This document shows, piece by piece, positions 30,841-41,942 of a DNA stretch of 64,000 bases (its first letter is position 1; every line of letters starts with the position of its first letter). The stretch covers positions 1,674,001 to 1,738,000 of the forward strand of contig JAJXRY010000001.1 of NCBI GenBank assembly GCA_021628825.1, read 5' to 3'. A model generated the notes under the pieces. The model ran no database searches and was not told where the DNA came from. It saw only the letters and a program-made list of their open reading frames with translations. The position numbers and the translations under genes are program-made. The stretch is from Lachnospiraceae bacterium. Its GTDB lineage: Bacteria > Bacillota > Clostridia > Lachnospirales > Lachnospiraceae.

Positions 30841-31980
30841 CTATGCAAAGTACCGGTTCAGATACTCTTCGTCTGCTTCCGTCACAATAATGCCATAAAC
30901 ATTGCAATCCTGATTTTTTAAGAAGGTCAGCATTCTCTCCGTCTTACGGCTCACATCATTTCCAAACGGGATCAGAAGAATCACACCGCCATTTTTACGG
31001 ATGGCTGCACACTGCTCTTCTCCCATGTCACTTTCATTAAATACGGTAATATTCCATTCCTTAGGCTCCGGAAGAAGATCTTCATCCTCCTCGTCCTCAT
31101 CCTCCTTACGGACATGCCATACCAGCTCGCCACCAATATCCTTATCACCGCCGAGGGTTCCACCCTCATCCCAGTTTAAGAGCTTATCCATATCTGCCTG
31201 ACGCAGTTCTCCGTGATTATCCATATCAAGCAGCAGCATGTTCCGGGAATCTCCCATCACATACAGAAGATCTGCTTTCAATTCCTTGACAAAAGGCTGC
31301 AGTCCCTTCTGGTTCCGCGTCATAATGCCCAGTGCTTTATAAGGATATCTGCGTTCCACATCAGCCTGCACATATACTCCGTCATCGAGTACATACATAA
31401 ATCCGAAAACAAGGAACCCAGCGACACCAAACAGAAGTGCCCCTGCAATCAATGCTTTCGTGGTATCATCGCTCCAGTAAATACGCTTCGGCATATCGGA
31501 CCGGATGGTTACAATTTTACGAAGCTCCTCACTCTGATCTGCATAATCGGCAAGTCCTTCCTGCACGGCCGCCTGAATTTCACGTACCATCTTCTCGCTG
31601 TCACCCTTTACCGTTATGGTGAGCAGACGGATATCAGACAGAATCTCCGCCGAGGTTGCATCCTTGACCTCCTCCTCCTCATACCCCGTGAGATGATTCA
31701 TAATCGCAATCAGAATGGGATCGGTATCAAGCAGTTCATTCCAGGTGTAACCATTATAATACTGATACACATCCCCGTTTTCATCCTGATTAAAGGTGAT
31801 GTACAGCTTGGAAACACTTTCATATTCCACGGGCATCTTCATGGTCCGGATCATCCGGTACGAGATCGCACCGATCATTCCCCCCACAAGGATCAGCAGT
31901 AAAATAATCCATATTTTTTTTTGAAAATACAGGGTGAAGCGTTTCAGATCCATTCCCCGGTTCTTGTAATCTTCGTTCAT
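30841..31980 (-). CDS. Wzz-type chain-length protein with degenerate BY-kinase-like tail
   Basis: Intact, 379 residues. Membrane helix 1 (about 23-45), an outer Wzz domain with VSKLYITF and a coiled region, membrane helix 2 (about 178-200), then a cytosolic part. The cytosolic part follows the outline of a CpsD/EpsB-type tyrosine kinase (LKADLLYVMGDSRNMLLLDMDNHGEL, GGVILLIPFGND, YGIIVTEAD). It has no Walker A P-loop, no tyrosine cluster, and carries an acidic insert (EDEDEEDEDLL). So it probably sets chain length and may bind but not phosphorylate. No separate kinase gene is visible in the cluster. Confidence 0.8.
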   Translation of the reverse strand: MNEDYKNRGMDLKRFTLYFQKKIWIILLLILVGGMIGAISYRMIRTMKMPVEYESVSKLYITFNQDENGDVYQYYNGYTWNELLDTDPILIAIMNHLTGYEEEEVKDATSAEILSDIRLLTITVKGDSEKMVREIQAAVQEGLADYADQSEELRKIVTIRSDMPKRIYWSDDTTKALIAGALLFGVAGFLVFGFMYVLDDGVYVQADVERRYPYKALGIMTRNQKGLQPFVKELKADLLYVMGDSRNMLLLDMDNHGELRQADMDKLLNWDEGGTLGGDKDIGGELVWHVRKEDEDEEDEDLLPEPKEWNITVFNESDMGEEQCAAIRKNGGVILLIPFGNDVSRKTERMLTFLKNQDCNVYGIIVTEADEEYLNRYFA

Positions 31981-31996
31981 GTGCGTTCACTTTCCT

Positions 31997-33401
31997 TTAT
32001 TTGCGGTCTTCCCCGTTCTTCATGGCTGTTGTCTGATTGCTGTCAACCCCTTCGGTACTCTCCGGTTTAATCAGAATCTTAATCGTTAACAGCATGAGCT
32101 TCAAATCCAGCCATAAGGAATAATTCTCAATATAAGACAGATCCAACTTTAACTTGTCATACGGTGTCGTATTATATTTCCCGTAAACCTGCGCATATCC
32201 GGCAAGTCCGGCTTTCACTTTCATGCGGAATACGAATTCCGGCATCTGCTCCACGTACTGTGCAATGATCTCCGGACGTTCGGGACGCGGTCCGATAAAG
32301 GACATATCCCCTATCAGAATATTAAACAACTGCGGAAGCTCGTCGATCCGCACCATACGGATAAACTTACCGATCGGCGTAATCCGGCTGTCATTCTTGG
32401 AAGCAAGCCTCGCCACGCCGTCCTTTTCTGCATCCACCTTCATGCTGCGGAATTTCATGATCTTGAATTCCCTTCCGCCACAGGTGCACCGCGTCTGCTT
32501 ATACAGAATGGGACCGCCATCATAGCACTTGATACAGATCGCCGTAATCAGCATAATCGGCGAAGTAATAACCGTCAATATCAAAGAAAGAACAAGGTCG
32601 ATCATTCTTTTTGCCATGCGCTGTTCTACGGTAAGTGCATATTCCCTCGTTAGGAAAATCGGCGTATCAAACAAATGAAGCTGATCGGCTCCGGCAATCA
32701 GTACATCCGGAATCTTCGGCATCATATAAACACGAACAGACCGGCTGTAACAGTATTTCAGCAGCTTATTCCGGTCTTCAGTGGAAATATCCCATAATAC
32801 AACGGCACGGAATCCGGAATCAATCTCTTCCTGGATCTTCCAGATTCCCTCCTTAATATTCACACATTTCGTAATGCGGTACTTGTCCTTGCGGGACTCA
32901 AATTTCCGTAAAATATCTTCAATACTGCGGTGTCCATGTACGAGCAGCATCTCTCTTGGTGGAAATACCCTGCGGTAAACCCAGTTACAGAACGCCGTCC
33001 AGATTCCGGAAATCAGGAGCTGTACCACCAGAGCCTGTGCAAAGTACACTACCGGCACAAGACGGTTGCTCATCAGGGAAATCTGGAAATAAGTAATCAC
33101 ATCCACAATACACAGGGACACCAGTTGGGAAAGAAAAACATCCCCCGGCTTCAGATAACCGATTTTTCAGTCCACCATACGTGCTTGTAAAGAAAAACAG
33201 CAGTACAAAATAAATGGCAACAATCAATAAATGTCCCTTAAAGAAGAATTTCAGTCCCAGATTAAAACGGTTTACAATCGGGTAGTAATTCCGGAACCAG
33301 ATATAAGCATAAACTGCTGTTTCAAACAGAAGGCCGACAAGGCTCAGCCATAATACACATACTCGCTTCAGAGATTCCAAACGTCTCACATCACACCTCA
33401 C
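31997..33401 (-). CDS. initiating polyprenyl glycosylphosphotransferase (one frameshift)
   Basis: About 468 residues. Four N-terminal membrane helices and a CoA-binding-like middle region precede a fifth helix (residues ~270-290) and the catalytic PglC/WbaP domain. The signature KIMKFRSMKVDAEKDG is followed by RIDELPQLFNILIGD and MSFIGPRPERPE. It transfers a hexose-1-phosphate to undecaprenyl phosphate, starting the repeat unit. An A5 run near 33163 must lose one base. Starts possible are GTG at 33401 or GTG at 33389; the second has GAGGTG at a better distance. Confidence 0.9.
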
Positions 33402-33404
33402 TAT

Positions 33405-34336
33405 TTACAGGTCTTCCTTAATCAGATAAATCGGTCTGCGCTTCACTTCCAGATAGGTCTTGGCAAGATACTGTCCAAGAATGCCCATACAGAAAAACTG
33501 CACGCCGCTGATCAGCAGAATAATACACACAAGCGACGGCCACCCGGAGGTCTTGTCCCCGAAAATCATGGCTCTTACCCAGATAAAAATAAGGAAAACA
33601 AATGCCAGAATACAGAACAGAACTCCCATCAGGGCTGCAAGTGCCAGCGGAGCCGTCGAAAACGACGTAATTCCCTCGATGGAATATATGAACAGCTTCC
33701 AGAAGGACCACTTCGTTTCGCCTTTCTTACGCTCAATGTTCTCATATTCCAGCCACTTGGTTTCATAGCCAACCCAGCCATAGATTCCCTTCGTAAAACG
33801 GTTATATTCGGGCATGGAAAGAATGGCGTCCACTACCTGTCTGGTCATTAAACGGTAGTCTCTGGCACCATCCACAATTTCGGTCTTTGAAATTTTGTGC
33901 ATCAGTTTATAAAAGCATCTGGCAAAGAACGACCGGATCTTCGGTTCGCCCTTTCTGGTAACTCTTCTCGTTGCAACCGAATCATATCCCTGCTCGATAT
34001 AGGAAAACATTTCCGGAAGAAGAGAGGGCGGATCCTGCAGATCGGCATCCATGAATACGGCATAATCGCCTCGACACTTTTCAAGGCCTGCATAAATTGC
34101 CGCTTCCTTGCCAAAATTGCGGGAAAAGGACAGCAGATGTACCCGGCTGTCTTTTTTTCGATCAGCTTCTTTACCTCTGCAACGGTATGGTCTCTTGAAC
34201 CGTCATCTACATAAATCAGTTCAAAATCCAGATCCTTTTCCTCAAAAAAGGGCTGATTCTTGATAAACTCGTCGTAAAAGTCCCGCACATTTTCTTCTTC
34301 ATTGTAGCACGGAACAATCGCACTCAATAATTTCAT
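33405..34336 (-). CDS. GtrB/DPM1-like polyprenyl-phosphate glycosyltransferase (one frameshift)
   Basis: About 315 residues. The GT2 domain begins MKLLSAIVPCYNEEENV with VDDGSRDHT, and has FSRNFGKEAAI and the D-x-D MDADLQDPP. Two C-terminal membrane helices follow, with the GILGQYLAKTYLEVKRRPIY end typical of GtrB-like proteins. It should load a sugar on undecaprenyl phosphate, a donor for the GT39-like enzymes of this window (inference). The break is in an A7 run near 34155. It is the first gene of the operon. Confidence 0.88.
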
Positions 34337-34427
34337 GGTCTATCCTCAGTTATTTTTTTACAACTTCATATTAACTCTTCAGAGCTTATTTGCAAAGTTG
34401 CTGCTTCACAGCTTTCTTTTTTTCTCA

Positions 34428-34447
34428 TGTGGTTACAGTGTACCACA
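34428..34447. promoter_or_regulatory. operator-like dyad upstream of the polysaccharide operon
   Basis: TGTGGT and ACCACA are arranged as a dyad with an 8-base centre, overlapping a TACACT that could be the -10 box on the minus strand. It stands about 90 bases before the GtrB-like gene. The rest of the 34337-34578 gap shows an imperfect GC-rich hairpin near 34468-34515 and nothing else I can name. Confidence 0.35.
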
Positions 34448-34578
34448 TTTTTTTCTCTTTCCTACAACACAGGAACAGGCCAGCCGCGAAACACCGGACT
34501 GACCTGCTGTTCTCTGTTCCTATTCAGCACCATGCAAAATTGTTTTCTATAAATACATGCTTTCAGACAGAACGCCAT

Positions 34579-35554
34579 CTATTCTACCTTATTCACAAGT
34601 TCCTCACCACGTTCGTAAGCCGCGATATTTTCAAAAGTAGTCTCTGCAATATTCTGTAATGCCTCATTCGTAAGGAACGCCTGATGCGAAGTCAGCAGCA
34701 CATTCGGCATGGAAACCAGCAGTGACAGGACATCATCCTCGATAATTTCATTCGAGCAGTCTTCATAGAAGTAATCTGCCTCTTCTTCGTATACATCCAG
34801 GCCTGCCGCCCCGATCTTCTTTTCCTTCAATCCACCAAGCAGCGCCTCTTTCTTCACCAGTGCTCCTCTCGATGTATTAATCAGCATCACGCCATCCTTC
34901 ATCATCTGAATGCTTTCTTCATTAATAATATGATGGGTCTGCGTGGTCAATGGACAATGCAGGGAAATGATGTCACTATTCCGGAACAGTTCTTCCTTTT
35001 CCACATAGGTTACAGAGAGGGATGCATCCGGGTAGGGATCGTAAGCCAGTACCTTCATGCCAAAGCCCTGACAGATGTTGATAAAGGTCTTACCGATCTT
35101 ACCGGTCCCGATGACGCCGACGGTCTTTCCATGAAGGTCAAAGCCGGTCAGTCCATTCAATGTAAAGTTACCTTCTCTCGTCCGGTTATAAGCCTTGTGG
35201 AGCTTCCGGTTCAGGCAAAGCAGCATTCCCATCGCATGCTCGGCAACGGCATACGGCGAATACGCCGGCACACGCACGACCTGTATCTTTCCTGCGGCTG
35301 CCTTGCGGTCCACATTGTTAAAGCCGGCACAGCGCAATGCGATCAGTTTCACTCCATGCCTGCAAAGCCGGTCGATCGTAGGCGCATCAATCACATCATT
35401 CACAAATGCACACACCACTTCACAGCCTTCTGCCAGTGCCGCTGTTTCATAGCGCAGCTTCGTCTCAAAATAAATAATTTCATAACCTTCCGGTTTCTTC
35501 TTTTTCAAACCATTCCTTGTCATACGGTTTGGTATCATACATTGCAATCTTCAT
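34579..35554 (-). CDS. D-isomer 2-hydroxyacid dehydrogenase (D-lactate dehydrogenase type)
   Basis: Start at 35554 gives MKIAMYDTKPYDKEWF; an A5 run near 35509 breaks the frame before KKPEGYEII. Corrected length about 325. NAD loop VGVIGTGKIGK, catalytic Arg in NTSRGALV, Glu in LDVYEEE, His in TSHQAFLT, and LRCAGFNNVD at the substrate side. The last two features fit the LdhA/D-lactate group (pyruvate to D-lactate with NADH), a fermentation enzyme. It has no functional link to the neighbouring polysaccharide genes that I can see. Confidence 0.9.
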
Positions 35555-35671
35555 ACTGCATCCCTTCTTTCCTGCTTCTACCGATGATCCGGCTGTCTTT
35601 CTTCTGTTACTTAGCCAACTGCCGGATATTCATATCCAGTATCTAGTATTGCCCGACTCTGCTGTTGTTAT

Positions 35672-36997
35672 TTAAAAAAACGTAAAGGTCTGCAGTTCAA
35701 ACAAGGTTTTTTTCTTCAAAAAAAGGCTCTCGTCCATCCTTCAACCGGAAGCTCGGTAACAAGATACAGGGCATGCCGTCCGGTCACCGCCTCGCAGCGG
35801 ATCTTATAAACGCCATCGGAAAGTCCGACTTCCCCGGCCCCGATCTCCGGTCCGTCTTCGGCATCGATATGGACATGCACAATAGAGTTGCTGCCCGTAC
35901 CCTTTAATCTGTAAGGCAAGAATCATCGTCTTTGTGCCATAATCCTGTCCGAAGTCAAAATATTTATATCCAATCACATTATCTGCCTTAATATTGGTAA
36001 TTACCCGGGTAAAGGCATCCTTTTCAATAATGTAGCCCTCTCCCTTTAACACACAGGCAATTTCTGCCGGAGTCAGCGCATACGGATTCAGGGCATCCTC
36101 AAAGCCAAGGGATGTCATTTCAACCGGTGGAATCGTTCCATCCGGCAAAATTTCGATCTTTTCCACGCAGGCACGTCTTGACATGATCGAATGGTTCGTC
36201 ATCCGGTGATAAAAGACATACCACTGTCCGTTAATGTTGCAGACCGATCCATGATTGTTGCCTGCCGGATAATCCACACCATTATCAATGATGTACCCGC
36301 GATAGGTAAACGGTCCTGTCGGGCTCTCGGACGTGGCATAAGCCAGTCTGCTTCCCTTTCTCGGAGAATAAATCAGATAATAAAGTCCATTGATCTTCCG
36401 CGGAGAGCTGGCCTCATAAAACCGGATCTCCTCCGGAATGCATTCCCTGTCATCAATGACCGGCTCCTTAAGGCTTCCGTCAAGAATCTCATACATGTTC
36501 TCCGGATTGATCTCATTCATATGCGAATGCTCAAAGCCATAATAGCAATATACCCTGCCGTCATCATCCACAAGGACGCCGACATCATTAAAGATTCCCT
36601 CATCGCCTTCGTTTCCGGGGCGGTACTCATACTTAGACAGCAGTTCAAACGGTCCCTCGGGATGATCGCTTACGCCCACGCATCCCTTCGCACCGAAAAT
36701 ATACATATATAAATAATACTTGCCATCCTTCTCGACACAGTCCGGTGCATACAATTCGTGATCCGTCCAGGGTGTGTTCGAAGCATGATTCGCCGTATCC
36801 CTGGTCTGAAAACTCGTTCCGTGACACTGCCAATGATTCAGGTCGTTGACCGGAGCCGACCACACCTTCAGCTTATAATCACAGAAATATCCACAGCCTA
36901 CGCGGTCATGGGAGCCGTACAGATATACCCGGTCTCCAAATACTCTCGGTTCGCCATCCGGAATATACTCCCAGAAAGGTAAAATAGGATTTGCCAT
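35672..36997 (-). CDS. GH43 glycosidase with C-terminal accessory domain (frameshifted)
   Basis: About 440 residues. The five-bladed propeller domain starts MANPILPFWEYIPDGEPRVF with the base Asp region; IFNDVGVLVDDDG and the general acid in IRFYEASSPRKI follow, then PAGNNHGSVC. No signal peptide, so the enzyme acts in the cytosol on imported oligosaccharides. A C-terminal carbohydrate-binding-like domain is reached only after a frame correction near 35914. Two or three more homopolymer errors near 35717-35680 hide the end. Likely arabinofuranosidase or beta-xylosidase; subfamily not assigned. Confidence 0.85.
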
Positions 36998-37057
36998 CAG
37001 TCCGTCCTCCTTTATTCATCCAGAACAAATTCATGATATCTTCTGATATTTTTCCTG

Positions 37058-37584
37058 TTACTTAGCCTCTGCCTTTGAATCTTTCTTCAAAGAAATGATT
37101 ATATCTGTCTCTTCAGACTTGTAATAAAACAAAAACAAGAAAATCAGTACAAAAAAACCGTAACGGTCACATAGCAGTCTGCTACATTAAACTTCGGAAA
37201 ATCAATCGGAACAAAATAAATAAAGTCTACCACGTAACGATTCATCACACGGTCGATCAGATTTCCGACTGCCCCGCTGATCAGGAAAAACACCGCAGAT
37301 CCGGATCGGGTTGAATCGCGGATTATCCGGCAGGGTAACCAGCTTATAGACCACAAATGCAATAATCACAAGTGTGACAAGAATCAATGGAATCTGCAGT
37401 CCACGGAAGGATCCGAATGCTGCGCCCGTATTCTCAAGGTAGGAAAATTCCAGTACGCCCTTAATCAGCACAAGGCTTTCCTTTCCCTTTAATGCCGCTA
37501 CCGCCCACTGCTTCGTCAGCTGATCCAGTGCGATTGCAATAATCATAATCAGGATTCCAATCAGAGTCTGCTTCTTTTTTTCAT
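37058..37584 (-). CDS. lspA: lipoprotein signal peptidase (signal peptidase II) (frameshifted)
   Basis: Cleaves the signal peptide of prolipoproteins in the membrane. The ATG at 37584 has AAGGAGTG upstream; a longer upstream frame is an artefact of an A7 run near 37575. Four membrane helices. Catalytic Asp residues are in VGNLIDRV and FNVADCYV, and YLENTGAAFG is the family motif. Further breaks near 37290 and 37150 hide the last helix and the charged tail KKDSKAEAK. Length about 175, normal. Confidence 0.92.
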
Positions 37585-37669
37585 ATGATACACTCCTTAA
37601 CACCTTTCTCATCCAAATAAATCCTGCGATACATAATAACCATTCTGAATCATTCCCATGCCTTCTTAA

Positions 37670-38508
37670 TTATAAGAACGGGTTATAATACCGGCTTCCA
37701 TCCCAGAAGGTGATGACCAGTCCGCCAACCAGAATCACAGTTCCAATGATCAGTGTAATCCAGTCACTCTTTTTCATGGGACGCTTCCGGTACCAGGTCC
37801 GCTTCTCCTTCTTTCCAAATCCACGAAGCTCCATAGCATTACTGATCGTTTCGATACGATTGAGGCTCGACATAACCAGTGGAAGCAGAATGGCCACCGA
37901 ATTCTTCATTCTTGTCAGCACCTTATCCTTGCCGGACAGATCGACACCACGGGCCTGCTGCGTCTGGCTGATGTTATGATACTCGCGCTGCACATCCGGA
38001 ATATAACGGAGTGCCAGGCTCACCGAATAGCCGATCCGGTAATTCACACCAATTCCTGAAAGACTTGCCGCAAACTCACTCGGATCCGTACATGCAATAA
38101 AAAGCAGTGCCACCGGAATCACACAGACCACCTTCATCGTCATATTCAGATGATAAAAGAGCTGCTGTGCCGTAATCGTATAGGGACCTGCGATCGTGAA
38201 AAGCACATCACGGCTCTCATAAAGCTTTACCCCGTATTCGGGAGAAAACAGATACACAAAGAAATTATTCAGCAGTAAAAATACCGCTGCAAGTCCCAGC
38301 ACAAAGCTGATATCCTTAATTTTTTTAATTTTACTCAGCTTAAATATGACAAAACTGAAACAGAGCATGACAACCAGCACTCTGGTATCATACGTTACCA
38401 TGGACGCAATGCTCCACATCAGGAAAAAAACAGAAGCTTTGTTGTTCCGGTCAGTTCATGTACAAAGCTCTGCCGCTTAATATAGCTTAAAATTGCAACC
38501 TTAGCCAT
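37670..38508 (-). CDS. ECF transporter transmembrane subunit EcfT (one frameshift)
   Basis: Start at 38508 (MAKVAILSYIKRQSF), overlapping the ATPase stop by eight bases. Corrected length about 280 with five or six membrane helices. The coupling helices carry TQQARGVDL and NAMELRGFG, the two A-R-G-like motifs that contact the ATPases. Break near 38428 (T7). It forms the energy-coupling module with the fused ATPase and the S-unit upstream in the operon. Confidence 0.88.
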
Positions 38509-40231
38509 GCGCCGGAACCTCCTTTTCCTGTGTATGTTCTTCCTGGGCGATAAAGCGCTCCGTCAGTCTCTGCGGCGGTTCCACTCCACATTTTAAGCTT
38601 AACGTATAAAGGCTTGTCTCCTTTAAGCTTGCACGCTTCACAAGCTCCGGATCATTCAGCACATACGCAGATGTCGTGTCTGCGAGCAGCTTTCCTTTAC
38701 AGAATACAATCGCCCGCTTTGTATATTCCAGCATAAGATGCATATCATGCGTAATCATCAGAATCGTAAATCCCTGTTCATTGAGTTCTTTTAAGAACTC
38801 CATAATTTCGGTATAATGGTGATAATCCTGCCCTGCCGTAGGTTCATCAAGAATAATCACCTGTGGGCGCTGCACCAGAATACTTGCAATCGTCACACGC
38901 TTTTTTTGTCCAAAGGATAATGCAGAAACCGGCCATTTCCGGAAGGGATACAGACCACAGATCTTTAAGGTCTCTTCTACCCGCTCCTTCCGCTCATCCG
39001 GTGTCATCCCGGTCTGTAAAAGCGCCATTTCCACTTCATCCCAGATCATCGGCTTCGAAATCATCTGATTAGGATTCTGCATCACATAACCAATAAAAGA
39101 GGCTCTCTCTTTAATTGTATCTGAAGCCAGATCTCTTCCCTGAAAGAAAATCTTTCCTTCCTGCGGATGCTCAAAGCCACAGATCAGCTTGGCAAGCGTA
39201 CTCTTTCCGGCACCGTTTTCTCCGACAATGCTGACCATTTCCCCCGGATAAATTGTAAAGCTTATATCCTCAAGACTCTTCCTTCCTTCTCCATAGCTGA
39301 ATGAAAGATGCTCCACCTTTAAAAGCTCTGTACCCGGCTGCTGTTCTTTTACTTCCTCCTGCTGCTCTAAAACCCAGTTCTTTACCTGCTGCTTCTGTGC
39401 ATCGGTGAGCTTCAGCGTATCCGGATGCTCCGGGCAGATTTCCGGTGTCACCGGAATCTGCGCATACCGAAGTGCCGTAAGATAAAGCGGCTCCCGGATT
39501 CCTCTCTCCATAAGGAAATTCCCACAAAGCAGTTCTCCTGGCGGTAAATCCGCCACAATGGCTCCGTCCTGCATCAGCACCACGCGATCCACATGCCTCC
39601 ACAGGACATCCTCAAGACGATGCTCAATAATGAGAACTGCCGCTCCGGTTTTTCCTGAATCTCATCAATCAGCTCAATCGCAGCCCGGCCTGCTGCCGGA
39701 TCCAGGTTAGCAAGCGGCTCATCAAACAGAAGAATCTTCACATCATCCACCATAACACCGGCAAGACTGACCCTGCTGCTTCTGTCCTCCGGACAATTCA
39801 TGTGGTGCATGATCCAGATGATGCTCAATATCCACAAGCTGTGCCACTCTCTGCACCGTTTTCTTCATATCCTCCTGCGGCACACAGTCATTCTCAAGTG
39901 CAAAAGCAATATCCTCTGCCACGGTCAGTCCGATAAACTGTCCGTCCGTATCCTGCAGAACCGTTCCTACGGTATGGCTCAAATCAAAGACGCTGCTTTG
40001 TGTCACATCTTTACCGTCCACCAGAACCTTACCGGTAATTTTACCGGGATATGCATGGGGAATCAGACCATTGATACAGCTTGCAACAGTACTCTTCCCG
40101 CTGCCGCTCGCCCCGGCAATAAGAATCTTCTGGCCGGGATATACATCCAGATTGATGTGATGCAGCGTTGGTTCTGCCTGTGCATCATATTGAAATCCAA
40201 AATCCTGAAATGAAATGATTGGAGAAGTCAT
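38501..40231 (-). CDS. ECF transporter double ATPase (YkoD-like) (frameshifted)
   Basis: About 575 residues carrying two ABC domains in one chain. Domain 1: Walker A GASGSGKS, signature ELSGGQKQQ, Walker B ILLFDEPLANLDP. Domain 2 (from about residue 285): Walker A GENGAGKS, signature SALSFGQKKR, Walker B VIILDEPTAGQD, switch MITHDMH. Domain 2 has SFGQ instead of SGGQ, as usual in EcfA. Breaks are near 39775 and 39650. A fused double ATPase with one EcfT and one S-unit resembles the YkoEDC-type transporters. Confidence 0.88.
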
Positions 40232-40303
40232 GGAAAAACCTTTCTAAATATAATTCAAGCTGCGCCTTCGGCTTGCTTTCATTAAGTACTCTACTCTGCC
40301 TGC

Positions 40304-40338
40304 TCAAAAAAGAGCTGCTGCATCTAAGCAGCAGCTCT
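40304..40338 (-). terminator. hairpin with T-run between ECF S-unit and ATPase genes
   Basis: An 11-bp perfect stem, AGAGCTGCTGC with its complement around a six-base loop, followed on the minus strand by six T. It sits in the 119-base gap inside the operon, so it probably lowers expression of the energy module relative to the S-unit. Confidence 0.85.
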
Positions 40339-40350
40339 GATCCATACGGA

Positions 40351-40895
40351 TTAGTCTTCCTTGCTTAAGGAACCTTTCTTAACAAGGGTCTTGGAATATG
40401 CAAATAACAGTAACGTTCCAACCACACCGGTAGTAATGATATTCGCAACAGATGCCATAAGTCCCTGTGCAAACAGCTTATCAACAGGTTCAGAATAAAT
40501 CACAATGTCAAGAACCGGTGCAACAACAGCCCATGCTGCCAGGTGGGCAACAATCTGTGCAATGTTGAACTTAATCATCTTCTTTTTGTCAAAGCCATCG
40601 CTCAAGTCAAGCTTCATGGTCATAAGACCAATGATCGCACCTACAACTGCGGATGCAATGATCCAGCTCCACCAGGGGCCATAGCTTGTAGCATCAATCA
40701 GGGTATGTCCGATAAATCCGATCAGTGCTCCTGCAATCGGTCCAAACAGGGTAGCAAACATTGCAAGGATTGCATACTGTAAGCTGATGTTGGTGTTCGA
40801 CACGGGTGTCGGAATTGCAATCTTACCTAATACAAAGAATAATGCAGCTCCAATACCAATCGCAACTACTGTTTTTTTACGGAAAATTTCTTCAT
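40351..40895 (-). CDS. ECF transporter S-component, UPF0397 family (one frameshift)
   Basis: Start at 40895 with GAGGGAGG upstream; the N-terminus MKKFSVKTVVAIGIGAALF is joined to the rest by correcting an A7 run near 40876. About 180 residues, six helices. Family marks: PTPVSNTNISLQYAILA, FGPIAGALIGFIGH, DATSYGPWWSWIIASA. The UPF0397 group gives substrate specificity to ECF transporters (a small vitamin-like compound). The exact substrate is not known to me, and no riboswitch is present in the short leader to indicate one. Confidence 0.88.
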
Positions 40896-40932
40896 TTGTG
40901 AGTCCTCCCTCATAATATATTTCTACGAGGGC

Positions 40933-40961
40933 ATTATAGCATAGAATAGTTTATGATACAA
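40933..40961 (-). promoter_or_regulatory. sigma-A-like promoter of the ECF transporter operon
   Basis: TTGTAT and TATAAT with a 17-base spacer on the minus strand, and TGC before the -10 box. It lies some 40 bases before the UPF0397 start. Confidence 0.7.
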
Positions 40962-40979
40962 GAAATCATATGATAAATT

Positions 40980-41942
40980 CTACCGTTGCCTTCTTTTATA
41001 TCCTTCAAGGTCAATCGCATAACTGCTTTCATATAATTTCTTAAGTGCTGTATCGGAATTGAACTTCTCATTCAAAGCAAAATCAAAGCTCCAGGTCATG
41101 TACCACAGCCACGGTACCTTCTTCTCCATAAGAATTTCCGGATCCGGCAGAATACCGGTTTCTCCAAGGGCTGCTCCCTTATCCTGCTTCGTCACCTTCA
41201 AAAGTTCTTCATACTGCTCCTCATAAGCCCCGTGCACATGAGGTTCCGTATAAAGATCCCTGGAAATGATATCACAGTATTCATCCCCAACATAGCCTTC
41301 CGGAAGCGGAGAATTCCACACCCAGATCAGGTTATCCAGATGATGCTGCCTGGTATAATAACGGAACATGAAGCGGAACAGTTCTGCCGCCACTTCCGGT
41401 CCCTTTGCTCCCCACCAGAACCATTCGCCCTCGGATTCGTGGAAAGGACGCCACAAAATCGGGATATGACGGTCGCAGAACGGCTGTAAAACACCTGCCA
41501 TATGATCGAGGTCATGACACAGAGCCTCATGCTCCGGTGTTCCTTCCATCACAGCCTTTGCGGCATCATAGTCTGTCTTTTCTGCATAAAAGGACTTATC
41601 GTTTCCTCCCAGCGGGGAAAACCAGTGCCAGGTAAAGGTCATAAGTCCGCCACGTTCTGCCCATTCCCATGCCTTTTCCAGTGTACCGGTATTCTCGTCC
41701 ACTTCCTTCAGGCACTCTTCATCTGCCGTCTCCCTGCGGATATTCGGGGAATACGATAACAGCTCAAAGCCACAGATTGCCGGGAGCTTTCCGGTAAGCT
41801 TCTCAATTCTCCAGATTTCCGGTTGTTCCATCGTCTGGGTATGCTGACCGGTCAGAATTCCTTTTCCTTCAATTTGTGATAAATATTCCAGCACTTCCTT
41901 TACTTCCGGCTGGGCATTGGGATTACAGGGTATCGTTCTCAT
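40980..41942 (-). CDS. GH26 beta-mannanase-like glycosidase
   Basis: Intact, 320 residues. TIM-barrel features: GILTGQHTQ, PAICGFELLSYSP, GGLMTFTWHWFSPLGG. The general acid is the Glu in WRPFHESEGEWFWW and the nucleophile is the Glu in ALGETGI; both are present. It has no signal peptide, so it acts on imported manno-oligosaccharides or related glycans. ATGA overlap with the small gene upstream shows one operon. Confidence 0.9.
   Translation of the reverse strand: MRTIPCNPNAQPEVKEVLEYLSQIEGKGILTGQHTQTMEQPEIWRIEKLTGKLPAICGFELLSYSPNIRRETADEECLKEVDENTGTLEKAWEWAERGGLMTFTWHWFSPLGGNDKSFYAEKTDYDAAKAVMEGTPEHEALCHDLDHMAGVLQPFCDRHIPILWRPFHESEGEWFWWGAKGPEVAAELFRFMFRYYTRQHHLDNLIWVWNSPLPEGYVGDEYCDIISRDLYTEPHVHGAYEEQYEELLKVTKQDKGAALGETGILPDPEILMEKKVPWLWYMTWSFDFALNEKFNSDTALKKLYESSYAIDLEGYKRRQR

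Noticed and set aside
31213..31902. 229-residue plus-strand frame opposite the Wzz gene
   Set aside because: Shadow of an intact gene with clear membrane helices.
34930..35646. 238-residue plus-strand frame opposite the dehydrogenase gene
   Set aside because: Shadow of a gene with all catalytic residues in place.
40896..40979. Riboswitch before the ECF transporter
   Set aside because: The leader is only about 30 bases; there is no room for a known TPP, SAM or similar aptamer.
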